Shown here piece by piece: positions 25,999-35,889 of a stretch of DNA of 64,000 nucleotides. Origin of the DNA: Eumeta japonica (lineage: Eukaryota; Arthropoda; Insecta; Lepidoptera; Psychidae); assembly GCA_005406025.1 (NCBI GenBank), contig BGZK01000857.1:1-64000 (forward strand), given 5' to 3'. The notes under the pieces were generated by a model, which did not search any database, had not been told where the DNA came from, and was given only the letters and a program-made list of their open reading frames with translations. Numbering within the stretch: the first letter of the stretch is position 1; each line of letters begins with the position of its first letter. Made by a program: the position numbers and the translations under genes.

Positions 25999-26300
25999 AA
26001 TTCACTTGTCTAAGACATTAACAAAGTCAATTTGAATTAAAAAGCAGCACTCACTTTACTTAACATAATACAATAACTTACGTACGTAAACAATACAGTT
26101 ACTTAGATGTAGGCAATTACATCACAATAAAACAAACGCGCGAGTCAGGTCTTGTCAGTTGTCACAACAACAGAAGCGAACCGCGTCACCGTCACCGATT
26201 CACCGAATTCCGAAACAAAATTACCGCGTTCCTGTTGGTCGATCAGCACGCGCGGTCGACACGTGCCACTCGCCGGGCCTTCCTTTCATTCGCGACCTAC

Positions 26301-26402
26301 ACATCCTCATCCGCTTCAGCTCCGCATCAATTTATGCGGATGCGGATGCAGATGCGGATGTCGAAATTGATGCGGATGTTCCGCATGTGTGGATGCGGAT
26401 GC
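26301..26402. repeat. Right subterminal gcggat array of the hAT element
   Basis: Many copies of atgcggatgc/gatgcggat in direct orientation, plus inverted atccgc and tccgcat copies, lie within 120 bases of the right end. It matches the left array in motif. Several overlapping plus-strand frames rich in Met/Arg or Asp/Ala run through it; these come only from the repeat and are not genes. Confidence 0.75.
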
Positions 26403-26499
26403 GAATATTCGCAACATCCCTAGTATAGACGGGTCATTCTGGTTATAGGATTGTAAAAGGGCGAAAGGGCGTATTGTTTTTGTAGGCTTGCAATGTAAA

Positions 26500-29190
26500 T
26501 GTCCTGAATGTCCGAAATTACTAAAGAGTATTAGAATTCAGCAATGATAATGACGTAAGCGAATCTATCGAATAGTGTACAATTTTGTGTAGACAAATTA
26601 GATCTATTAGCTTGCGACGTGTTTCCAGTGATTGTACTTTAAACGAACAGCACATTTGAGAATAGTCAGTAAAGAAGTGGCCAAGATTCTGATGAAAACA
26701 CATAATTTTATCACTTTCAATGTGCTTAATATAAGTATTGTAGTGAGGAGACATTATTGAATTATCTATTCCAAAATACTTCTAATAAGTACTTAAAAAC
26801 TGTAATACTTTAATTCCATTGTAGACCTGTAGACCTGGCGACAAATGCAAGCAGTATATTAGCCTTTTGAAGATATAATCATAACGTGACCGGAAGGTAA
26901 GTTTATCATCAAAAGAATACCATGATCCTTCAAAAAATTTACGTTGTAGTATAGAGTCTAAAAGCATATATTCGTAAATTATTTTGTTGATTTGTGACTA
27001 AAGCAAATTACAAAGCACTTGCTAATATTAAGAACCATTTTATTTGTTGAGTACCACGCATACAGCGCCTCCAAATCTTTTGAAGAGCAGCACAGATTTT
27101 ATGTTCCGAATAGGAGGAATATCTTAAGATCATCAGTATATAGAAGAGACATGCATGACAAGTGAGCAACAAGGTCATTAATAAATATAACAAAGAGTAG
27201 AGGCCTAAGTGTGAGCCTTGAAGAACTTCAAAGTTACAAATATTGGCGCTGAAATATAAATCTTAATGACAACTAATTAGCTCTTATTGTTAAGACAAAA
27301 CAAATCTATATACATCGACTACCGTGAATGCCATAAAATAACAGTTTATTGCACAAGATTGCATGATTAACTTTATCAAACGCTTTTAGAAAATCCGTGC
27401 ATACCTTGTCAACTTGTCTGCATATAGCAAATTCATTGCAAAGAAAACTTTTATTATATCTAATTTGTATAATAATTCTAACTCAAGTAGGTTAGTTAAA
27501 TTGGACCGATGTGCGAAATCTCGTCGTTTCGAGACAATATATTCTTTAATTGATTATAGAGATAAATGTGAATTAAGTATTCAAATAACAGAAAACTTGA
27601 CAATATGCTGATAGGGCGACAATTTATCGCATTTAAATTTGATAATGGGGACAAGGAAAGATTCCAGATCATAACAGTTTATTAAATAGTAGGGACAATA
27701 GTACACATCTTTGCGCAAAGAAAGCTGGGACACCGTCTGGTCCAGGACCTTTATTCTTATCAAGCTGCTTAATTTTCTTTAAAATTCATCTCTAGAGACA
27801 ACAATGTTCGCCAGTGCGTCACCACTAATGGTGTTGCTGTCTAAATAACTATCGAGCCCATCAACAATTTTTTTTGTCAAACCGATCCAAAGTATCTGAA
27901 AATAGCTCACAGGCATGTTGATCATTGTGTGATGTTCGGTCACCATAAGTCATTGTATTTGCCATCAAGACGGGACTCTTCCTACCATAAATAAATTGCC
28001 AGAATGATTTTATATTAACATCGACAGAATCTTCGCGACAAAATGCGACAACATACAACTAAAGTTTTGTATCATAATTTAACGAGAGATTTAAATCGAG
28101 CGCCAAGTAATAAAAAAACATCAAAATCTCTGGGATTACCAAATATTTTGTACCTACTGCGTTATTTCTGTTTTTCCTTCAAGCAACGTATTAGTTCGTG
28201 ATTGTATCAGACAGGATATTTTTGTGAACAATTACGTATTAATGAAGTATTTTTGTTAATTACAGTTTCAAGAGCACAATAAAAAAAACCTTAATGCAGA
28301 CATCGATATCAAGTGACGAAAACAATCTAAGGCAATCAATATTATTTAACTATAAGCAAATTTTGTTATAGTTACTTTTCCTAAAGTTTAGACGATTACT
28401 ATTATTAGGCATAAGAAGTTTACATGCTTTGGGATATCTAACATCGATACTAAAAGCCGGGTGATGCAGTTCAAAGGACAAATACTGTCAGTACCTGTAA
28501 CATTGAGTTCACTAAAACTAGCAACGACTAAATCTAGAAGTTTATTTATATTGTGGATTGTGTTGAATTGAGACATGTGACAAAGATGCATGAAGTCAAC
28601 AAGGTGATGAGCGTTTTGTCAACAGTTTCTGTGGCAGTAAGGGTATAAGAATTAGTAAAACGCAACCATATTAAGTGATGGGCATTGAAATTACTAATCA
28701 GCACAAATTCCCTATATTTCTCTGTGTTCAAAATTTTTTGACAGTGAATGTAAAACATAGCCATATTGTCATTCGATTAGAGATTGGGCAAAGAACATAC
28801 ACAAACATTTATAATAGGATTGCTGTTATTTGGTAATATACTGGTCCAAATGTCTTCCATACATTTTTCTATGAAGTTTGACAAATTTCTTGCAGGTTTT
28901 CTTAGTAGCAATGAGAACCCGCCGCCACATTTTTGCTTACAGAAGTAGTGAAACGATCCCTTAGAAACACGCTATACCGCTAGTCAAACGTTTCACCATC
29001 GAATATAGAATCATCAAAATTTGTTACCGTAAAGCATATAATATCATAGTTACAATTCAATGTACTAAGATAAAACTTACTAGTTTTAGTTTTAATTCTA
29101 TTACCATTTTGATAATAAAAATAATCATTTTTCAAGCAAAAAGAACTAAAAGTAGTGAGCCAAAAAGAAAGAAAAAAAAAACTTAAAATC
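26500..29190 (-). pseudogene. Endonuclease-reverse transcriptase pseudogene of the minus-strand CR1-like LINE
   Basis: Endonuclease pieces are YYQNGNRIKTKTSKFY and YDIICFTVTNFDDSIFDGE (29115-28980), KDRFTTSVSKN (with changes, about 28950), NFNAHHLIW for the usual GDFN..H..W (about 28690), and the LDLV...PL end (about 28540-28450). Reverse transcriptase pieces are KNKGPGPDGVP (about 27750-27720), VLQGSHLGL (about 27220), FINDL and YTDD (27129-27140, in place of the usual FADD/YADD). They continue with FDDKLTFRSRYDYI (about 26890) and VQSLETRRKLIDLICLHKIV (about 26650-26590). Order and spacing are those of a CR1/Jockey ORF2, with deletions, stops and frame changes throughout. Confidence 0.8.
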
Positions 29191-29257
29191 AATACAACTA
29201 AAAAAAATCAATAAAGATTTACTTGTGCAACTTATTAAGAAAAGAAATATCTCTAAC

Positions 29258-30121
29258 TTACAAAGCAGATCCGCTGTCGTCTTTAAGCAAGTACGCTTGT
29301 CCAAATTTAATCCAAACATATTTGAAATTATCTTGGTGACCTTTACCGCAGCGTACGCATCGCTGCGGCCGGTGGCAATTCGCCGATGAATGCCCGAACG
29401 CCTGGCAGCGATGGCATTGTGGAGGGCCCGCGCGACCTCTCCATCCCTCGATGGTGACTCCAGGCATTTTAAGGAGTGTATTCACTCCATACAGTCGCTG
29501 GAGTCCATCCTGGTTGGTGTGCCCGAGTCTAGCGTAGAACAGGCACCCCGGTCTTCCTTTACGGGGAGGTATCGGCCGTGCGTATTCCGCTGGGAATCCT
29601 AGTTCCTGCAGTGCTGTAATGATCGCATCAGGAGCGGTGTCCACCGGCAGTCCCCGGATACTAAGCTTTGTTGGCCTCTCGGTCACCGGCGCGTAGCAGA
29701 ACCACGTAATGAGGCTGTCTTTCCGCGCCGCTGCCTGCAGATAACGTTGGACCGTTCGGAATTCAGTGTCGGATTTCGGGAGAAACCGTACACCCTTCCC
29801 GAACGGTTGTGCGTTGGGTGTGTGTCCGAGCAACCGTCTCAATTCTTCAAAATGTGACACCCGGTTGGGCAGGCTTTCCACTACTAGGGGCGGGTACCTG
29901 CGCACTCCCTGGGTGGTCACACCGGCATCGGCGGCGACGTCGCTCTGGACTGTGGTAATAACGACGTCCGTTCCCGTGACGGCAGTGGGCGGTCCGGGAG
30001 AGATCCTTCCCTCATTGTTCTGGAGTTGGCTCTTTAGACGTGGAGGACTGGCGGCCACCGCTGCATACGCTTTGATGGGAGATAGGTGGGAGGAGGGAGA
30101 GATAGTGCTCTCTCCCTTCAC
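29258..30121 (-). CDS. Open gag-like frame, chimeric with a CR1 ORF1 end
   Basis: This is 287 uninterrupted codons of retrotransposon ORF1. Residues about 150-232 match the PRE_C2HC region of Jockey-type gag proteins (LSIRGLPVDTAPDAI; PRKGRPGCLFYARLG). A complete CCHC knuckle follows (C236-x2-C239-x4-H244-x4-C249), then a second that starts C255-x2-C258-x3-H262 and lacks its last Cys. From about residue 264 the text changes to NFKYVWIKFGQAYLLKDD, which fits the ORF1 C-terminus of CR1-type LINEs, so two elements are joined at about 29333. The ATG is internal to the original gag, whose start lies further upstream in other frames. The gag protein normally binds element RNA. Expression is unknown, and this is most likely a remnant rather than a host gene. 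Confidence 0.6.
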   Translation of the reverse strand: MKGESTISPSSHLSPIKAYAAVAASPPRLKSQLQNNEGRISPGPPTAVTGTDVVITTVQSDVAADAGVTTQGVRRYPPLVVESLPNRVSHFEELRRLLGHTPNAQPFGKGVRFLPKSDTEFRTVQRYLQAAARKDSLITWFCYAPVTERPTKLSIRGLPVDTAPDAIITALQELGFPAEYARPIPPRKGRPGCLFYARLGHTNQDGLQRLYGVNTLLKMPGVTIEGWRGRAGPPQCHRCQAFGHSSANCHRPQRCVRCGKGHQDNFKYVWIKFGQAYLLKDDSGSAL

Positions 30122-31100
30122 CAGCCTCCACCGCTAGGGCAGCGTAAGCGGTCGAATTTAGAGTTATCTCCGCGTACGATTCCGGAGACGGCGATCTCGG
30201 CGTCTCAGCGTTGATGAACGACCATTGATCCGCCTTCTTTGGAGCCGACTCTTGAGTGGGTAACGACAGTAACGACAGTGCGTCACGTGACCTCTTAACT
30301 GCTGTTGCCAAGGCTCCTGTTATGGTGTCATAGTAATCATCTTCCTTTCCTGGTTCACTTGATGATCCCGAGGAGGTATCGGTGTCTATCTCAGTCTCCT
30401 GCTCGACCGACCCAACTGGTTCCGGAAGCGGATGTCTTGGAACAGGGACGAGGGATGCCGCTGTGTCCGGCCCCGGAGAACTGGATTAGGAATCCGTCTA
30501 CTACGGGCCGGATCGAATATGTCCCGCATCAGTATCTCCGAAAGGACGTTCCGGGCTGCAGCACGTCGTTCATGGAACGGGCGGGGGCGGGGAGCCTTGT
30601 CCGCCATCGTGGTTTAGCTTGTGGACGGTTTGTCTCTTGATGACAACTGTGGCTCGGTTCCTACCTAGTCTGCTTTCGATAGAAAGCTGCCGGTGGAACC
30701 GTTACTGGCCCTATTCAATTATGTGAGCGCAGAGGGTAGAAAAATATTTGCTTAATTCTTTAGGTACTTACTGAGATACCGGTCTTGTCAGCGAGCTGAG
30801 GGTCCTACGGTCGTGTTATGGTAGTATATATCGCACGCACTGCGGTAGCCGTACCGGTGCGGCGCGCGTCACGGGCCGCCGTCGAGCGGCGACTGATTAG
30901 TAACGGCGGCGCGGTCGCGCAAGTGCGGGCGTGCGTAGACAGCGTTTCTGTTCGCGGTGATATTCGTGACTCGCCACGTACGCGCGGTCCCGCCGGCGAC
31001 TCACTACACCGATGCAGCGTCCTGTCCGGTAGTCGAGCACCAACTGGCTCCAGCCAGTTGCGTTGGTGTTCGTTCGTTCGTCTCTCTCCACCCCTCATTC
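29334..31100 (-). mobile_element. Jockey-type LINE copy A: 5' region and gag only
   Basis: On the minus strand, a GC-rich leader (about 31100-30610) precedes gag pieces in different frames. These are 73 codons from an ATG at 30607 (HERRAAARNVLSEIL), about 100 codons from 30311 (SPSPESYAEITLNSTAYAAL), then the long open frame from 30121. The element stops inside the second zinc knuckle at about 29333, where CR1-like text takes over, so all of ORF2 and the 3' end are missing. Loss of the 3' end is unusual for a LINE and points to recombination or deletion. A 9-bp-arm hairpin (caactggct/agccagttg, 31041-31060) lies in the leader. Confidence 0.7.
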
Positions 31101-31227
31101 TTAAGGGTGCAGATACGGGACGGAGGACTTATTTTCGCCTCAAGCCCGGGCGTCTTCTCGTCGGGGATATGACCCCGACGTGGTGGTCCCCTTACGGGGT
31201 CCGTGACATATGTCCAGTCCAACTTGA

Positions 31228-33750
31228 TCAGTCCGGTACTTTGGGAGAAGGTGTTCGGATCAATCTCTCCGGAGGTCGGCCGCTCGGCGACCTCTCTTGC
31301 ATCGGTGCGATGTTCCGGAGGAATTCATAGGGGCCCTGGTCAGCGATGTCAAACATCCGGCGAGCAATGCGCTGGATGAATTCCTCTACGGTTTCGATGC
31401 AAAGGTCGCGAGCGATTACGTCATTTAAGACATACCCGCTCCCGCGATCCGTAGGGTGATGTTCTGCTGGGTTTGGATCCTCTTCTTTGTGAAATTGAAC
31501 AAAGTGCGTACCATGCTGGTGCGGCGTACGTGAGTCGGGAACGGATGTAGCCTTTATATAAGGCGACTTTGGCTCTGGAGCGGTGCGGCGCAACATTACC
31601 CGCGCGGCTCTGCTCTGATGGATAACATGAGCGGCACATGGAGCTATCTATTTGTACGCCCAGGTATCACACCCTAGTTTGCCATTCCACCTCCTGTCCC
31701 CGGAATCTCAGCTTTGCTGGTAGGCACGCTGTTGGCCGGTCAGAAAGCCGTCTTCGTGACATTCACGGCGACACGCCATCTGTCCAGCCAGTCCGGCAAT
31801 AGGTCGAGGACCCTCTGAGTTTAGCCGCAGCGAGGTCACCCGATGAGATGATGCGAGATACGCGCTGTCGTCTGCATATAGCGCAGCACGACGTCCCTCC
31901 CAATGTTGGAGTTGGTCCGTGAGCGTAGGAATATCATCAGTGTACACCGCGCAAGCACGGCGATAGGCAGCTGCCTTGTGATACCCTGGCTCTGATGGGA
32001 CGCGGGTCCGAGGTCACGTCCTCGACTGTTACGTAAAGTCGCGGTCCTTCAGAAACGACGCTACTGTTCGCACCAGCGCAGGCGGGATCCGGTTCTCAAT
32101 AACTTTGTACAGCAATCCGGAGTGCCACACTCGGTCGAACGCCTTCTCGATGTCGAGAAAGATCCCAACGGTGCGGCGCCCCGGTTGTGCTCAACGGCCA
32201 TATGCAGTTCACGCGCCACTGGAGCGTTGTAGAGTGTCCGCTGCGCAAACCCAAACTGCTGTCTGAGTCAGGTGACGGAGCAGTCGCAGCAGGACGCGCT
32301 CAAACAGTTTGGCGATGTGGGACAGCAGCGTGATCGGGCGTTCGCTTGACGCTAGTCGAGGATCTTTGCCCGGTTTCGATGACGCATCCGGTGACCCGCC
32401 CTCATCCCGTTAAAGAGCCTGGTCATCGCCACCATGGCTCTTCAAGGCGACTGCTTGATGGCGCGGTGGGAATCCCATCGGGTCCCGGTGCCTTCCGCTT
32501 GGGTAGGCGGAAGATTGCCCGAGCTGCTTCCGTCGGAGACACAGTCTCCGGCAGCGACGGTATCGGGGCCGACAGGCCGTACGCGGTGTTCCACTTCTTC
32601 ATGATGTCTTACGATGGAGTGTGAATCTGATGCTGGGTGGGGTGAACTGCTCCTCTCAATGCTCTGCCAGACTTCCGCCCGATCCTGGCGGCGTAACGGC
32701 GCATCCCGTTTTGTCGAACAATGGACACTGGAGCTGGAGCTACTGTTAGGCTGCGGCTGAGCTGGTGGACTTCCTTTCGCCGGTCTGTCCAATCGTCTCT
32801 TCCCAGGCGGCGCCTCTGAAAGTCCATACTCTTGTCTCAGCTCCATTACGATTCAGATCACGCTTGACACGTGGGCAGCGCGTCCCAGCCCACAATCTTT
32901 GCAGGTTCCGTTTGTGTTGGAGCGCGCGCTGCAGGCGTAAAGGAAGGTCCATCGGCGGCCAGTCGCTGCCGGAAGATGTGTGGTCGCCGAGGAATACGCG
33001 CCCTGGATTTCATGGTTGAGACTTGACGGACTGGAGACGGACTGAGAAGGACTTGCTGATGGAGCTCCTCCAGTGCATGTTGATATGCGCTCCAGTTGGT
33101 GCGGTGTGGGCGTGCGGGAGTCAGGTGGGCAGTAGTGCTCAGCGTGATCAATATCGGGAGATGCTGTGTGTCCGCGCTGTACAGCACTTCTACGTGGATC
33201 GGGAATGGGAGTCGGTGACAGAGCACGACATCCAACACGTCCGCTCCGAAACGGGGCCCGTCGGGACATGAGATGGGGTATCCGGGCCGAGTACTTCGTA
33301 CCCGTAGTCCTCAGCATCCTGCAACAGTTGACGTCCCGCGGGCGAGACGACTCTCGAATCCCAAACTGTATGCTTGGCTGAGGTCTCCCGCTAGGATTGT
33401 CGTGGTCTCTGAAAATTGTGCGGATATCAGAGGAGCAGAAGCGAGTGACAGGGGCGATATGCCCAGGTGTTCTGTTCCCGCCGCCCCACCCTATTCCCAA
33501 AGTCCTGTTGATGAAGTCCGGCAGCTCCAATCCTCCATGGAAGACATCCTTCGCACAAGTACCTCTGTACGCGATACCATGGGGAAACTTCGTCGCGTCG
33601 ATACACGAAGAAATTGGGCAGCCGGAGTTCTTGCCTAGATCGGAGTTTCGTCTCGCCCAGGAGGACAACATATGTCCTGCGACTGGACGAGGGTTCGTAG
33701 GTCTTGCGTCTTCCCAGAGATGCACCGGCGTTCCAGTACATGACTCTTAG
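31228..33750 (-). pseudogene. Jockey endonuclease-reverse transcriptase pseudogene, copy B
   Basis: The endonuclease starts with LRVMYWNAG (33750-33724) and continues with VVLLGETKLR and LPNFFVYRRD. The reverse transcriptase catalytic text is LYADDSAYLASSHRV, with YADD at about 31878-31867. The C-terminal text is LYKGYIRSRLTYAAPAW (about 31560) and RGSGYVLNDVIARDLCIE, then EEFIQRIARRMFD (about 31460-31360). These are the expected landmarks, in order, for a Jockey ORF2 (APE endonuclease nicks the target; RT primes from it). Frameshifts separate nearly all of them, so it is inactive, although the catalytic YADD is intact. Confidence 0.8.
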
Positions 33751-34329
33751 GCTGGACGGTGTGCTCCTGATAGCACTGTTTGCAATTGGGTCCTGACCCG
33801 CTATGATGGTCCGGAGGATCTCCGTCAGCTGCTCCAGCAGCCATGTATTCGGTCCGTCCGTATCAGCGGTGGAGAGATCTGGTTTATTGGCAGTACTGGC
33901 GTTCGTTTGGAGGTCAGATTGTCGGAGGCATCTCGTTGTGGTACCACCCTCGGTCGCGCTATCGGCGGCGGCGGGTGGCCTCTCATGGGCATTGACCTGG
34001 GCCACACTGCTCGCATCGCCGTCACCCGAGGCGGCTCGAGGACTGTACCCCCTCGGGTGGTCCGCCAATTCTTCAGGGGAGGGCAGGAGGGAAATCGTAC
34101 CTTCCTCCGCCTTCTTCTTCGTCTTCCCCCACCGTGGGTTCCACCTCTACCAACGCTCGTTCGGTAGTGCTCGTATGGGGAGTTCGGTCATTGGTAGGCC
34201 CGGTGTCACCGATGTCACTGTCGGTACTGCTGCTGGTGGGCAGGCCGATCGTCGGGGCACCACTGCGGCGACCCGCTTCCTCCATCGGATCTCGGCATTG
34301 TTGTTGATGTTGATGCTCGGGGCTAGCGG

Positions 34330-35320
34330 TGGGGGAGGGATTTTGCTCCTCGCTGACGTGCCACCTTCGAAAACCGGGCACCGCCTGTCACTGGCCGGAT
34401 GTGGGCCTTGGCAGTTGGCGCAGGTGGTCGGTCTCGAGGTCTGGTGCAGTCCGCCGCAATGTGACCCTCACCGCGGCGCACGCACCTCTGAGGTCGGTGA
34501 CAGTTGACCGACGAGTGTCCGAAAGTTTGGCGATGGCATTAGAGGGGCCTTCGCGCCCTCCATCCCTCAATCGTTATACCGGGCATGTTAGGTGTTTACC
34601 CCATAAAGACTTTGAGTTGTCCTTGGTTCATGGCCAAGTCTCGCATAAAACAGGCAGCCGGGTCTTCCTTTCCGGGAGGTATGGGTCTTACATCCGCCGG
34701 GAAGTCGATCCTGCAGCGCCGACACAATGGTATCGGGGGCAGTGTCGACTGGTAGACCACGGATTCTACCTTGAAGGTCTTTTCCCTCCAGTGCAGTTCC
34801 ACGTAACCTGATGGTCACGCGCGCCGCTGCTGGAGGTATCTTTGTACTGGTTCTGAACTCTGTGATTTCGGCGGGAACCGTATGCCTTTACCAAACGGTC
34901 GTGCGTTCGGGGCATGTCCGATGACCTTCGAAGTCCCTCAGTGGCCACCCAGTTGGGCACCACCATTTGGGGATATCCCCGCGCCTTGGTGAGTCTCTCC
35001 GGTGTTCGCGGCCGTATTGGGTGGGGCGGCAGTATTGATATCTGGAATGATGTCAGCGTTAGCTTCGCTAATCACTCGCGCCGGTCCGGGCGTGGTTGTT
35101 CGAATGCTGTTCTGAGATGATTCTTAATTAGGTGGGGGAGCTGGCCGCAACCGCAGCTCTTCGGAGATGGAGTGGGGAGCATCTCCTCATACACCAGCCT
35201 CCAGCGTCAGCGCGTAGGCGTGGTCGTGGAATCCGTAGATTCTGACCAGTGACGGAGATCGGGGCGCTAGTGGCACTGCGTGTTGCTGGCGCGCGGAACC
35301 AATTCTGCGACCGTACCGTA
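34330..35320 (-). pseudogene. Jockey gag pseudogene, copy B
   Basis: Recognisable pieces are AYALTLEAG (35210 region, like AYAALAVEAG of copy A), RTHDRLVKAYGSRRN (about 34915-34870), RGLPVDTAPDTIVSALQD and KGRPGCLFYARLGH (34770-34630). Zinc-knuckle remnants across frames (about 34540-34440) come last. Compared with copy A it has additional frameshifts, so no continuous gag frame remains. Normally gag binds element RNA to form the ribonucleoprotein. Confidence 0.7.
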
Positions 35321-35416
35321 ACTGCCGCTTTCTAGGCCTACTATTGGTCCTCCACACTAAAGCACAATTCCGTATACAACTCACACGCACACACATTTCA
35401 ATGGAATTCTGATATA

Positions 35417-35887
35417 CAGTGAAACCTGTTTAAATAGAGACCTGCAAGGGACCTGCAATGTCGTTTCACATAGAGGTATTCCACTTACCCAGTGTCTCAG
35501 ATATACAGGTATAAATAAATATCTGTCTCATTTACAGAGAGTTCCATTAATAGAAGAGAATACAGGTTTCAGTTATAGGTGCGATCATTAAATAAAATAA
35601 CGTGTACTTACGTACTTGGAATTACGTGTGGAATTTGTGGGTAGAATAAGAATGAGTAAACAAACAATGTTATCTCAGTTACAGAGGTATATGCATATAA
35701 AATTTACTCGCTGTCTCAGTTATAGAGGTAACTATGATGATAAATCGAAAGAACAAATCCCAGATATAGAGGCTTACCTCGTCCCACTAAACAGAGGTAA
35801 TTCACTGCCAAGTGTTGGGACCTCAGCATGAGTTCCAGTTATGGAGGTTTCTCACTTATCCAGGTCCCACTTAACCAAGTTTCACTG
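35417..35887. mobile_element. Pogo/Tigger-type MITE with internal iterated motifs
   Basis: The ends are imperfect inverted repeats (cagtgaaacctgtttaa at the left, complement of ttaaccaagtttcactg at the right), with TA directly outside both (35415-35416 and 35888-35889). Inside, a motif close to 'tctcagttatagaggta' recurs about eight times (for example near 35489, 35673, 35715, 35760 and 35835). It has no transposase frame at 471 bp. It shares CAGTG.AA.CT termini with the MITE at 7495-7988 but has a different interior. Confidence 0.82.
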
Positions 35888-35889
35888 TA

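Larger units (their letters stand above)
22870..26422 (-). mobile_element. hAT-superfamily DNA transposon (decayed), inserted in a LINE
   Basis: The ends are 13-bp perfect inverted repeats: tagggatgttgcg at 22870-22882 and its complement at 26410-26422. The flanks tgtatgac (22862-22869) and gtatagac (26423-26430) look like a diverged 8-bp target duplication, the hAT length. Arrays of gcggat lie just inside both ends. The transposase is read on the minus strand, with a BED finger first and the dimerisation region last. The 3.55-kb length fits an autonomous hAT, but the gene is broken. It sits within the minus-strand LINE near its 3' end, so it is younger than that LINE. Confidence 0.88.
22580..29340 (-). 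mobile_element. Degenerate CR1-like LINE, minus strand, interrupted by a hAT element
   Basis: On the minus strand the order is the ORF1 C-terminus (YVWIKFGQAYLLKDD, about 29325), endonuclease (about 29190-28390), reverse transcriptase (about 27800-26500) and 3' region (22861-22580). The hAT insertion at 22870-26422 separates the last coding bases from the 3' region. The text resumes as RMTRLYTTT, matching the LINE C-terminal 'R..RLYN' block, directly on the far side. The 5' part of its ORF1 is replaced by a Jockey-type gag. It is heavily mutated and non-functional. Confidence 0.8.
31110..35390 (-). mobile_element. Jockey-type LINE copy B, nearly full length, decayed
   Basis: On the minus strand the order is gag (about 35300-34330), endonuclease (from about 33750), reverse transcriptase (about 32800-31700) and RT C-terminus (about 31600-31230). 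It is the same family type as copy A (shared RGLPVDTAPD and KGRPGCLFYARLGH). Its 3' end abuts the leader of copy A, giving a head-to-tail pair. Many frameshifts break every domain. The high GC against the AT-rich surroundings is typical of this element class. The plus-strand frames in this interval are shadows. Confidence 0.8.

Noticed and set aside
26152..26428. Three overlapping plus-strand frames rich in Met/Arg or Asp/Ala
   Set aside because: They read through the gcggat array at the right end of the hAT element and are composition artefacts.
30305..34811. Long plus-strand frames (up to 234 codons) in the Jockey region
   Set aside because: They are opposite to gag, endonuclease and reverse transcriptase text on the minus strand and come from the high GC content there.
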